A stretch of 64,000 nt of DNA, taken from assembly GCF_018595675.2 (NCBI RefSeq), contig NZ_CP092333.1:1202001-1266000 (forward strand), read 5' to 3'. Origin of the DNA: Flavihumibacter fluvii (lineage in GTDB: Bacteria; Bacteroidota; Bacteroidia; Chitinophagales; Chitinophagaceae). Positions 54,414 through 63,058 of this stretch are shown piece after piece. Position 1 is the first letter of the stretch. Each line of letters begins with the position of its first letter. A program made the translations under genes and the position numbers. Below the pieces are notes generated by a model, which was given only the letters and a program-made list of their open reading frames with translations, was not told the origin of the DNA and did not search any database.

Positions 54414-55163
54414 GTGGACAGAAAAATCAGAGTGGGGGCGGTGAGTTACCTGAACACAAAGCCGCTGATATATGGGCTGGAAAAAGGAATGATGAAAGAG
54501 GAGATTGACCTGGTGGTTGATTTTCCTGCAAATATTGCATCGAAATTATTGAATGATGAGATTGATCTCGGACTCGTTCCGGTGGCATTGATACCCCGGT
54601 TAGGAGAATATCATATAGTCAGCGATTTTGGAATATGCAGCAATGGTCCTGTTGCTTCCGTTTGTCTTTTCAGCGAGGTGCCAATTATTGAAGTAAAGGA
54701 GGTATTACTGGATTACCAAAGCAGGACTTCAGTCAGGTTGGCTAAAATATTACTTAAAGAATATTGGAAGGTGTCACCGGATTTTTCTGAAACCCATGAA
54801 GATTTCAGGTCTGCCATTGCTGGATCAACCGCCGGTGTTGTAATAGGTGACCGGGCGCTTGAACAGAGGCTGCAATCAACTTTTATTTATGATTTAGGGG
54901 AAGCATGGAAGCAATTGACCGGACTTCCATTTGTATACGCCGCATGGATCAGCAATAAAAAACTGGATGATGCATTTATCTTTCAGTTTAATGCAACTAA
55001 TAAGTTTGGATTAGATCATATTGAAGAAGTAATCAAAGAAATTAATTTTGTACACTATCCCATGCAGGAATATTTTACCCATAATATTGATTACCGGTTA
55101 GACGAAATAAAGAAATCGGGGCTGGCGCAATACCTCCATTATCTGGAGAAGTTTGGCCTTTAG
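54414..55163 (+). CDS. mqnA: Chorismate dehydratase (futalosine-pathway menaquinone biosynthesis)
   Basis: MqnA dehydrates chorismate to 3-enolpyruvoyl-benzoate, the first step of the futalosine route to menaquinone. The 249-residue periplasmic-binding-protein-fold enzyme begins IRVGAVSYLNTKPLIYGLEK and has VDFPANIASKLLNDEIDLGL, FGICSNGPVASVCLFS and AGVVIGDRALEQ, all typical. The start is GTG at 54414, placed correctly behind the -7 element. There is no signal peptide. This shows that the organism uses the futalosine pathway rather than the MenF-MenD route. Confidence 0.94.
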   Translation: MDRKIRVGAVSYLNTKPLIYGLEKGMMKEEIDLVVDFPANIASKLLNDEIDLGLVPVALIPRLGEYHIVSDFGICSNGPVASVCLFSEVPIIEVKEVLLDYQSRTSVRLAKILLKEYWKVSPDFSETHEDFRSAIAGSTAGVVIGDRALEQRLQSTFIYDLGEAWKQLTGLPFVYAAWISNKKLDDAFIFQFNATNKFGLDHIEEVIKEINFVHYPMQEYFTHNIDYRLDEIKKSGLAQYLHYLEKFGL

Positions 55164-55213
55164 CAGGAAATTCCTCTATTTTCCGAATGCGCATGGTAGT
55201 TAGGCAAGGACTG

Positions 55214-55244
55214 GTTTGCTTTTTTTTGATAAAATTGTATATTG
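55214..55244 (+). promoter_or_regulatory. Candidate promoter of the type IX cargo gene
   Basis: TTTG (55214-55217), 20 bases, then TATATTG (55238-55244), one T short of the -7 consensus. If it is used, transcription starts near 55250, downstream of the formal TTG start at 55242. Confidence 0.5.
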
Positions 55245-55286
55245 TCGCGCATCGCAAGCGATTGTATCAATTTAAACCTATCCAGT

Positions 55287-58169
55287 TTGTATAAAACTTG
55301 CATTAATTCCGGCCTTAGCCTGTTGTTCCTGATTTATTTGCCTTCTTTGGTCCTTGCACAAATCCCGAAAAATGACAAGGATGTTTTTTCACCCCGCTCT
55401 ACAATTACTGCAGCATTTACAGCTCCGGATACTGTGTGCGTAAATAGTCCGGTCACAATTAAAAACATTTCTTCAGGCGCAAGTTCATATTTCTGGAATT
55501 TTTGTGTTTCCAGTATTAATACAACGCCAAAAGGTACAAATCTGGGTAATATAAATGGTGCATTTTCACTTCCGGTTTTTTCAGATTATGTTGAACAGAA
55601 CGGAAACTATTACTTGTTTGTAGTGAATAACTATCCGGGAAACCTTGTGAGACTTGACTTTGGAAACAGTATGCTGAACACTCCCACAGCAGTAATGCTG
55701 GGGAACTTTGGTGGCGACATTTCGAATAATGCGGAAGGTATTCAAGTGGTGAATGTGAATGGAAAATGGCTGGCGATTATAGTGGGTGGTTTCCCTGCAG
55801 GTGGAACTACCTCCCGCATAATAAAACTTGATTTTGGTTCTGATATATCAAATATTTCACCAGTATCTACTAATTGGGGTAATATTGGCAATATGGATTA
55901 CCCTATTGACCTTCATGTTTTCCAGGAAAATAATAAATGGTATGGATTTACTTTAAATTCGGAAAATCAAACAATCACAAGGTTTGACTTTGGTGCTGAT
56001 TTTACGGGTACACCCAGTGCGCTTAATTTGGGTGATATTGGTGGTTTTTCAGGTCCAACAGGTATTTTTGCGATCAATGACAACGGCTTCTGGCGTGTTT
56101 TCATAACAAGTGGATCAGATAATTCCAGGATCCATCGGCTTGATTTTGGAAGCTCCTTATTAAATAGTCCAACAACTGTTGATTTGGGGAATATTGGAGG
56201 TCTATTAAGAAGGCCACGTGACATTTATATCATGAAGTTTTGTGATGAATTAGTCGGCTTTATTATTAATGGAAATACGACAGATCCTCAGTATGCAAGT
56301 TCAATTATACGTTTGAATTTTAATGATGGTCTGGGTCAGATGCCTGAAGCGACATTTTTGGGAAATATCGGGGAACTGAGTTTTCCGCATTCAATTTCCA
56401 GATTATTCAGAGATGGACCGGATTTATACAGTTTCATCACCAATGTTGGTAATAATACCATCACCCGGTTGAGATTTGAAGGATGTACAAGCGTTAATAT
56501 TCCAAACTCCACACAATTTGCCCCTCCGGCAATTTCTTATTCTGTTCCAGGAACATACAATATAAATTTGCTTGTAGATGATGGTTTGCCTACTCAAACC
56601 TCTTTTTGTAAAACGATTACAGTTATTGGGAATTCCTCCATTGAAATTGGAAATGATACGGCTATTTGTGAAAAGTCCAGCTTGGTTCTTTCCCCTCAAT
56701 ATCAGAATGTTACTAATGTGGTATGGTCAACAGGCCAAACCACTGCTGATATAACAGTTTCAGGTGCCGGTAAGTATTGGTTAAAATCCAATGATGGAAC
56801 CAGTTGCGCTTCATCTGATACAATTACAATCAGCTCTATCCCCTTACCGGTCTTTTCCTTGGGAAAGGATACTTTGTTATGTGATAATGGAAGTATTTCC
56901 TTAAAAGCACCAATTTCCGGTGAAAGTTATTTATGGAATACAGGCGAGACAACGCCAGATATTGCTGTTCTCAATACGGGTAATTATTCACTTGGTATTT
57001 CAAAATCAGGCTGTTCATTTTCGGATACCATCAGGGTTGTTAAGGATATACTTGGATACGTGAACCTTGGAAATGACACTGCGCTTTGCGGAAATGCTAA
57101 GTTAGATTTGGTCTACCTGTCAAAACCTGGGGATCTTATTAAATGGTCTACTGGCGATACCGGGCCTTCAATTTCGGTGTCAAACCAGGGAATTTACTGG
57201 CTGGATGTCAGTAATAATTCTGGTTGTAAAGGTACCGATTCGATAAAGGTAGAAATCGGACAGGTCCCTGTCTTTTCTTTGGGTCCCGATACAGCCAAAT
57301 GTGTTAGCGGTACAATAAAATTGGCCAGTCCGGTTATCGCCGATAAATACCTTTGGAGCACAGGAACTACCTCAGATTTTATTGACATCACTGTCCCTGG
57401 AATCTACTCGCTTTCCATAACCAATAATTCATGTTCCTTCAGTGATACAATCAATGTCATTACTAAACCGTCACCAATTTTTAGTTTAGGAAATGACACT
57501 GCATTATGTAAAGGTGAAACTTTGGTATTGGATATGGCAGGCATCGGGGATAAAGTGCTTTGGAATGACGGTTCGACTATTACAATAAAAGAATTAAGTG
57601 CGCCTGGTATATATAGCATTACAATTGAGAAGTCCGGGTGTTCATCAAGTGACGAGCTAAAAATTGTTGACCGGGGTTTGCCAATACTAAATATCGGGCC
57701 GGATACAGCTTTGTGTTTTGGGCAGCCCATGGTAATTACACCGGTTATTTCAAACGGGATATTTAAAAACTGGGAAAATGGATCTACAATTGAAGTGCGT
57801 ACAATTAATCAGCCGGCCATTTATATAGGCGCAGCTGAAAATGGTTGTGGCACTTCATTCGATACGTTATTAGTGAAAGCTGGCGGCAATGCTGCAGGTA
57901 CTTATAATGTTGCAAATGCATTTAGTCCAAATGGTGATGGGAAAAATGATTGTTTCGGAATTTCAAAATTGATACTCAGGGACCTGATTGAATTTTCGGT
58001 ATACAACAGGTATGGCCAAAAAATATTTTCAGCGAAAAATCTCCAGGATTGCTGGAATGGAACCTATAATGGGATACGGCAACCTGAAGGCGCGTATGTA
58101 TACGTGATCCGGGCAAATTCTTATTGTGGATTTATTGACAAAAAAGGGGTAGTAATACTGCAGCGGTAA
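55287..58169 (+). CDS. Large secreted protein with six Ig-like repeats and a type IX (type B) sorting domain
   Basis: The product (about 960 residues) is exported by Sec and then by the type IX system to the surface or medium. The signal peptide is YKTCINSGLSLLFLIYLPSL with cleavage near VLAQ. An N-terminal part (about 60-400) has repeats of the pattern LGNIGG and RLDFGxxL, probably propeller-like, followed by a PKD-like stretch. Six Ig-like units then begin with xxLGxDTxxC (for example FSLGKDTLLC, VNLGNDTALC, FSLGPDTAKC, LNIGPDTALC). The C-terminus is the gliding-motility-associated domain (NAFSPNGDGKNDCFG ... VYNRYGQKIF ... GTYNGIRQPEGAYVYVI). No enzyme domain is visible, so an adhesin or matrix role is inference. 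The only starts before the signal peptide are TTG codons; I prefer 55287 because 55242 is upstream of the likely transcription start. Confidence 0.9.
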   Translation: MYKTCINSGLSLLFLIYLPSLVLAQIPKNDKDVFSPRSTITAAFTAPDTVCVNSPVTIKNISSGASSYFWNFCVSSINTTPKGTNLGNINGAFSLPVFSDYVEQNGNYYLFVVNNYPGNLVRLDFGNSMLNTPTAVMLGNFGGDISNNAEGIQVVNVNGKWLAIIVGGFPAGGTTSRIIKLDFGSDISNISPVSTNWGNIGNMDYPIDLHVFQENNKWYGFTLNSENQTITRFDFGADFTGTPSALNLGDIGGFSGPTGIFAINDNGFWRVFITSGSDNSRIHRLDFGSSLLNSPTTVDLGNIGGLLRRPRDIYIMKFCDELVGFIINGNTTDPQYASSIIRLNFNDGLGQMPEATFLGNIGELSFPHSISRLFRDGPDLYSFITNVGNNTITRLRFEGCTSVNIPNSTQFAPPAISYSVPGTYNINLLVDDGLPTQTSFCKTITVIGNSSIEIGNDTAICEKSSLVLSPQYQNVTNVVWSTGQTTADITVSGAGKYWLKSNDGTSCASSDTITISSIPLPVFSLGKDTLLCDNGSISLKAPISGESYLWNTGETTPDIAVLNTGNYSLGISKSGCSFSDTIRVVKDILGYVNLGNDTALCGNAKLDLVYLSKPGDLIKWSTGDTGPSISVSNQGIYWLDVSNNSGCKGTDSIKVEIGQVPVFSLGPDTAKCVSGTIKLASPVIADKYLWSTGTTSDFIDITVPGIYSLSITNNSCSFSDTINVITKPSPIFSLGNDTALCKGETLVLDMAGIGDKVLWNDGSTITIKELSAPGIYSITIEKSGCSSSDELKIVDRGLPILNIGPDTALCFGQPMVITPVISNGIFKNWENGSTIEVRTINQPAIYIGAAENGCGTSFDTLLVKAGGNAAGTYNVANAFSPNGDGKNDCFGISKLILRDLIEFSVYNRYGQKIFSAKNLQDCWNGTYNGIRQPEGAYVYVIRANSYCGFIDKKGVVILQR

Positions 58170-58182
58170 GTTTTGCTGCGAT

Positions 58183-59673
58183 CTACGAGCTGAAAAATTT
58201 ATTCAGGTAAGTTTTAAGAATTGTATTGATTTCGACTGAAATATTGCTGAAATAAATCAAGGGAATAAATATTCCGAGAAACACACTGCTTCTTACCACC
58301 ATATCTGCATATGAAGAAGGAAAAACAGGAATGGCATAGGCTATGGCTGCACTGGAGATGGCCAGGATAATGGCAAACAGATCTTTAATTACATAAGGCT
58401 GAAGGTTAAATTTTATCTTTAAAAAGCCAAACCGCAACAAATTATAGAAGGTTAATGAGATCAGGAAAGATACTGCTGCCCCATGGAGCCCATATTTGGA
58501 AATGAGAAAATAATTTAATGGCAAGGCAAGTATCGTGTAGATAACATTGGTGGCAAAATCAACTTTCCAAAAACTTGAAGTACCAATAATCTGCCCATTT
58601 GCTCCGGTTCCAAGATCAATTAGTTTGCCCAAACCCATAATCAGGACAATACTTTCAATCCCTGCATAATTTTTACCCAGGAATCCTGCTATGTTATTAA
58701 TATTTAGCCAAATCAGCCCAAACATGGCTAGTCCGATAATCAGCAAATTGGTAACACTTCTTTTATATACATGGCTGATGTTTTTCAGGTCCTTATTTTT
58801 CCAGGATTCCGCTATTACCGGAATAGCTGCAGAATTCATACTACGCTGCGGGACTTCCATAAGGGTGATAATATAGGTGGCAATGGTAAAAACTGCCGTA
58901 TCGGTAAGACCCCTGCTCCCTTTCGATGACAATATAAACGTGTCAATAGTGCGGGATAATAAGTTTAAAAACTGTGCACCAAACACAAACAAGCCAAAGT
59001 TGATCATTTTTCCCTTTAACCTAATTGTTTGGGCACTTAGTTCTGTCGTAAAATTAAAGAAGCCGGTTTTGCGCAGCAGGATGAACAAAATTGTGCCAGG
59101 AATCAGGTAGGAGAAAGAATATATATATAGAAAACTTTTAAAAGACAAGAGGCTAAAGAAAAATAATATCAGGATTACGGTGAAGAGTGACCTGGGCAAT
59201 ACTTCCCGTAATGTATTTGAAAGAACACTTTTATGTAATGCCCAGCTAAAACTTTCCATCCACATAAATAATAAAAGGAAAAGGCAAAATGGGTAAACCA
59301 GGTAACTGTATTCAACAAATAATGGGGATCTCTCAGAGAATTTCCTGAAAATAATATCCTTTCCCAGATACCCGGAAATGCATATTATGGCAAATCCAAC
59401 AAGGCATATTACAAGCGATAAAAAGGGCAGGTCATTTTTCTTAGGGGGTAAATAACTTTTATAAAATGGGAAAAATTTGTTGACAACCGACAAGGAACCA
59501 AAAGTGCAGAGTGTTGCAAGGGTTATGGCGGCATCAGCAATCAGGCGGGTCAGGCCCAGTTGCTCCGGCGTAATTATTTTTGGAACCAGCACCAGCATGT
59601 TAAAAGCACCTAGGCTAAACCCGAGTAGTATTATGATGGTTGACCTGATGCTTTGCTTCTGAATTATACCCAT
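58183..59673 (-). CDS. Polysaccharide flippase (Wzx/MATE-like)
   Basis: The 496-residue protein has 12-14 hydrophobic segments throughout and the layout of the oligosaccharide-flippase family (start KQSIRSTIIILLGFSLGAFN; later QFLNLLSRTIDTFILSSKG and a GTSSFWKVDFATNVIYT segment). Such proteins move lipid-linked glycan units across the inner membrane. It converges on the type IX cargo gene with only 13 bases between them, and is divergent from the glycosyltransferase cluster, of which it is probably a functional partner. Confidence 0.9.
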   Translation of the reverse strand: MGIIQKQSIRSTIIILLGFSLGAFNMLVLVPKIITPEQLGLTRLIADAAITLATLCTFGSLSVVNKFFPFYKSYLPPKKNDLPFLSLVICLVGFAIICISGYLGKDIIFRKFSERSPLFVEYSYLVYPFCLFLLLFMWMESFSWALHKSVLSNTLREVLPRSLFTVILILFFFSLLSFKSFLYIYSFSYLIPGTILFILLRKTGFFNFTTELSAQTIRLKGKMINFGLFVFGAQFLNLLSRTIDTFILSSKGSRGLTDTAVFTIATYIITLMEVPQRSMNSAAIPVIAESWKNKDLKNISHVYKRSVTNLLIIGLAMFGLIWLNINNIAGFLGKNYAGIESIVLIMGLGKLIDLGTGANGQIIGTSSFWKVDFATNVIYTILALPLNYFLISKYGLHGAAVSFLISLTFYNLLRFGFLKIKFNLQPYVIKDLFAIILAISSAAIAYAIPVFPSSYADMVVRSSVFLGIFIPLIYFSNISVEINTILKTYLNKFFSS

Positions 59674-59863
59674 ATGCTGAATTCCTTTCCCTGCAAAAGA
59701 AATGAAAAAAAACGATGGTTAGGGTGAGGGCTATTGTACATTATGTCTTAAAACCTTATAAAATGGCTTATTTGAAGGATTTATTACCTTACCAGGTCAA
59801 TTTGGGTGAAAATTGTTTTAGGTAATAGTTTTAATTTAGCTGTTTTTAAATTTAAAGAATTTC

Positions 59864-60712
59864 ATGGATTTACCGTTGGTTTCAGTTGTTATACCCTGTT
59901 TCAACCAGGGAATGTATATCCAGGATGCACTGGATAGTGTATCTCTATGTACCTATCCTAACATAGAAATCATTATTGTAAATGATGGATCAACCGACAG
60001 GGAAACCAATGAAATACTGGCAGCGCTTAAAAAAAGTGGGATTAAAGTAATATTTCAGCAGAATATGGGCCTTGGTGGAGCACGAAATACCGGTATCCAT
60101 CATTCTGCAGGAAAATATATTCTACCATTAGACGGTGATAATAAAATACGGGCTAACTACATCAGCCTTGCTGTTCAGCATTTGGAAGAAAATGAAAATA
60201 CGGCCGTAGTTTACGGCAATGCTGAAAAATTTGGAGCCGAGAAGGGTTTTCTTAAGCCTGGAGCATTTAATCTTCAACGACTAATGCTGGGAAATTTCAT
60301 TGATGCCTGCGCAATTGTTAGGAAATCAGTGCTTATTAAAATTGGCTTGTACGATAACATGAAAATCATGGGGTATGAAGATTGGGATCTTTGGCTTAGA
60401 ATAGCCTTTAAAGGATATGATTTTCACCATATTGATGAAGTGATGTTTGATTATAGAGTCATTAAAGACTCTATGATGAGAAGTTTGAATGCTGATATTT
60501 CAAAGCAAAATGAAATTGAAATATATTTTGCAAAGAAATATGCTGATAAACTGGATTTTGAATATGTTGAAAACCGTATTGTTTACCAGTTAAAGAAAAA
60601 TCCATTATCGAACGCTTACAGGATCGCTATAAAAAACTTCTTTCCCCGGCATTTTGAAAAACTTGTCCAAAAGAATAAAATATATAAATACATTCTTTAT
60701 GATAGAAAATAA
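59864..60712 (+). CDS. Family 2 glycosyltransferase
   Basis: The 282-residue protein has the GT-A start LVSVVIPCFNQGMYIQDALD, IIIVNDGSTDRETNEIL, GGARNTGIHHSAGKYILPLD and the metal-site variant LDGDN in place of DxD, followed by GYEDWDLWLRIAF (acceptor-side Glu-Asp). It transfers an unknown sugar in surface glycan synthesis. It is first in a run of overlapping plus-strand genes. Confidence 0.93.
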   Translation: MDLPLVSVVIPCFNQGMYIQDALDSVSLCTYPNIEIIIVNDGSTDRETNEILAALKKSGIKVIFQQNMGLGGARNTGIHHSAGKYILPLDGDNKIRANYISLAVQHLEENENTAVVYGNAEKFGAEKGFLKPGAFNLQRLMLGNFIDACAIVRKSVLIKIGLYDNMKIMGYEDWDLWLRIAFKGYDFHHIDEVMFDYRVIKDSMMRSLNADISKQNEIEIYFAKKYADKLDFEYVENRIVYQLKKNPLSNAYRIAIKNFFPRHFEKLVQKNKIYKYILYDRK

Positions 60713-61460
60713 AAAGTATAACGATACTTTTTTTGATGAAATGGAGAAATCATCTTACATATCGGCAAAGAATGTAATGCCATTGGTGTATAACCTGGTG
60801 CCATTTAAAAGTGTTGTCGATATTGGTTGTGGTACTGGAGTATGGTTAAAGGTTTGCAGGGATGAACTTGGAATTTCAGATATCCAGGGAATTGAAGGTC
60901 CTTACCTGAAGAAAGAGAAGGTAAAAATTCCTTTTGAAAATATTACTTTGACAGATCTTAAAGAACCACTGAAGGTTAATAAAAAGTATGACCTGGTGAT
61001 GTCACTCGAGGTCGGAGAGCATTTGCCGGATTCCTGTTCGGATATTTTTGTTCAATCACTTGCTAATGCGGGTGACGTTATTTTATTTTCGGCCGCAATT
61101 CCAGGTCAGGAAGGCACCTACCATATTAATGAACAGTATCCGGAATATTGGGCCGCGAAATTTTTGAAAGCCGGATTTGTTCCTGTTGATATTATCCGCA
61201 AATCCATCTGGAATAATTCTGACGTGGCATGGTGGTATCGCCAAAATATACTCCTCATGGTAAAAAAGGAAAAATTAAAAGAATTCCCAGAATTAGAAGC
61301 CTGTGCTAGCACTACGGATCCGGGATTTTTAACACGCATTCATCCTGAGATTTTCAATCTGAAAACAAAACACATCGCTAAAACAAGCACTATCCTTGGG
61401 CTCCTGGATTTTAAATGGTATGAGTTTAAAACAAAATATCTGAAAGGTAATGGCAAATAA
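60699..61460 (+). CDS. Class I SAM-dependent methyltransferase
   Basis: The protein (253 residues) has motif I VVDIGCGTGVWLKV for SAM and the segment YDLVMSLEVGEHLPD of glycan or small-molecule methyltransferases. The frame starts earlier at 60654, but the ATG at 60699 overlaps the glycosyltransferase stop by only 14 bases and fits the conserved region. A role in sugar O-methylation is inferred from context. Confidence 0.88.
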   Translation: MIENKKYNDTFFDEMEKSSYISAKNVMPLVYNLVPFKSVVDIGCGTGVWLKVCRDELGISDIQGIEGPYLKKEKVKIPFENITLTDLKEPLKVNKKYDLVMSLEVGEHLPDSCSDIFVQSLANAGDVILFSAAIPGQEGTYHINEQYPEYWAAKFLKAGFVPVDIIRKSIWNNSDVAWWYRQNILLMVKKEKLKEFPELEACASTTDPGFLTRIHPEIFNLKTKHIAKTSTILGLLDFKWYEFKTKYLKGNGK

Positions 61461-62178
61461 GCTGAATAGGGAAGAGGGTTTGGGGAGACTGACCTATTCT
61501 TCTATAAAAACCTCCAATCAGCACTATATTGCTACCTATTTTATTAAGAAGGATATTGAAGAAGCAGCCGGAAAATATTCAAAAGGCAAATTGCTGGATA
61601 TTGGTTGCGGCAACAAACCGTACAGCATCCTCTTTAAAGGAAAGGTAGACCAGTATACCGGTTGTGATATTATCCAAAGCAGCAATAATCTTGTGGATTT
61701 TATTTGCCCCGCAAACGACCTGTGTTTTGATGATAACTCTTTTGATACAGTATTTTCCTCGCAGGTAATTGAACATGTTGAAGACCATGCCGGGATGTTA
61801 AAAGAATCATTCAGGGTCCTTAAGCCTGGCGGATATGCTATTTACACGGCTCCCTTCAGCTGGGAGCTTCATGAAGAGCCGTATGACTTTTTCCGGTTTT
61901 CAAAATATGGATTGGGTGAAATATTCCGAAAGCAAGGTTTTGAGATCATTTTGATCAAATCCAATGGCGGTAAATGGGCGGCAATTTTCCAGCTTTTCCT
62001 AAACGTATTGTTATCTGTTCAAAAGTATGGTACGATCCGGGGTAAAATCATAAAATGGGTTTTCGTGAAATCTGGTTTGATCCGGCTGTATAATTTATGC
62101 AGCATTTGGATCGATAAAAAATATTTTGATGATGGATTGACATTGAACTACATAGTTATAGCCTGTAAACCCACATAA
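61450..62178 (+). CDS. Class I SAM-dependent methyltransferase
   Basis: The 242-residue protein has motif I KLLDIGCGNKPYSILF, the SFDTVFSSQVIEHVEDHAGM segment and LKPGGYAIYTAPFSWELHEE of the Methyltransf_11 type. A hydrophobic C-terminal part (AAIFQLFLNVLLSV) suggests membrane association. It overlaps the previous gene by 11 bases, so the two are translationally coupled. Modification of a lipid-linked glycan is inferred from context. Confidence 0.9.
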   Translation: MANKLNREEGLGRLTYSSIKTSNQHYIATYFIKKDIEEAAGKYSKGKLLDIGCGNKPYSILFKGKVDQYTGCDIIQSSNNLVDFICPANDLCFDDNSFDTVFSSQVIEHVEDHAGMLKESFRVLKPGGYAIYTAPFSWELHEEPYDFFRFSKYGLGEIFRKQGFEIILIKSNGGKWAAIFQLFLNVLLSVQKYGTIRGKIIKWVFVKSGLIRLYNLCSIWIDKKYFDDGLTLNYIVIACKPT

Positions 62179-62187
62179 ACTAATTCA

Positions 62188-63051
62188 ATGAGTAATGTAG
62201 CAGGCGTTGTTATTTTATACTTCCCTGATGTGGATCAGGTATTAAAAAATATTTCTACTTACATAAATGATGTTTCCGAATTATTAATAATTAATAACAC
62301 GCCGGGTAATGATACTGACCTGCGGGATAAGCTTGCAGGTTTGAAGAATAATGATTTGTACTGGAAGAATGCAGAAAATGAAGGCATTGCAAAACCATTA
62401 AATGCTGCGGCGACCTGGGCATTGGAAAGAGGGTACCAATGGCTGCTGACAATGGACCAGGATAGCTGTTTTAAACCGGATGAAATCAGAAGGTATATGG
62501 AGTGGGTAAGGCATGGTGTTCCCGGAGATATCGCTATTGCAGGTCCTTCCTATGAGGCTATTACCGAAACAGGTGAAGCCGGGACAGTACGCATTTCATC
62601 AGTGAATAAAGTAATTACATCTGGTAGCATTATCAATTTGCAGATTTGGGAAAAATTGAAAGGATTTGATGAGCGGTTTTTTATAGATGAAGTTGACCAT
62701 GAATATTGTTACCATGCCATTCAGGAAAGGTTTAAAGTGGTTTGTTTACAGAATATTCACCTCACCCATAAAATGGGTAATCTGGTGACCAGGGGGTATT
62801 TTGGGAAATTTGCCAAACGCCCAAGAATGGTTCATTCCCCATTAAGGATTTATTATATGGTAAGGAATTATTTACTGGTCAGGAAAAAATACCGGCAGTT
62901 AATGCCTGGAGAGATTCACGCAAGGAACAAGGAGATTAAAGTTATTTTAAAGAACAACCTTCTTTTCTCCGGTCAATTTGTACAAACCTTAAAAATGGCG
63001 GTTAAAGGCTATCTTGATTACAGGAAAGGTGTCTTTGGAAAATATTCCTGA
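62188..63051 (+). CDS. Family 2 glycosyltransferase (rhamnosyltransferase-like)
   Basis: The 287-residue protein begins NVAGVVILYFPDVDQVLKNI, a form seen in rhamnosyltransferases. It has IINNTPGN, the NEGIAKPLNAAATWALERGY motif and MDQDSCF, where DQD is the metal-binding DxD. Then come KGFDERFFIDEVDHEYCYHA and HKMGN. The donor sugar is not certain. It lies 9 bases after the methyltransferase gene. Confidence 0.92.
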   Translation: MSNVAGVVILYFPDVDQVLKNISTYINDVSELLIINNTPGNDTDLRDKLAGLKNNDLYWKNAENEGIAKPLNAAATWALERGYQWLLTMDQDSCFKPDEIRRYMEWVRHGVPGDIAIAGPSYEAITETGEAGTVRISSVNKVITSGSIINLQIWEKLKGFDERFFIDEVDHEYCYHAIQERFKVVCLQNIHLTHKMGNLVTRGYFGKFAKRPRMVHSPLRIYYMVRNYLLVRKKYRQLMPGEIHARNKEIKVILKNNLLFSGQFVQTLKMAVKGYLDYRKGVFGKYS

Positions 63052-63058
63052 AATTTGA

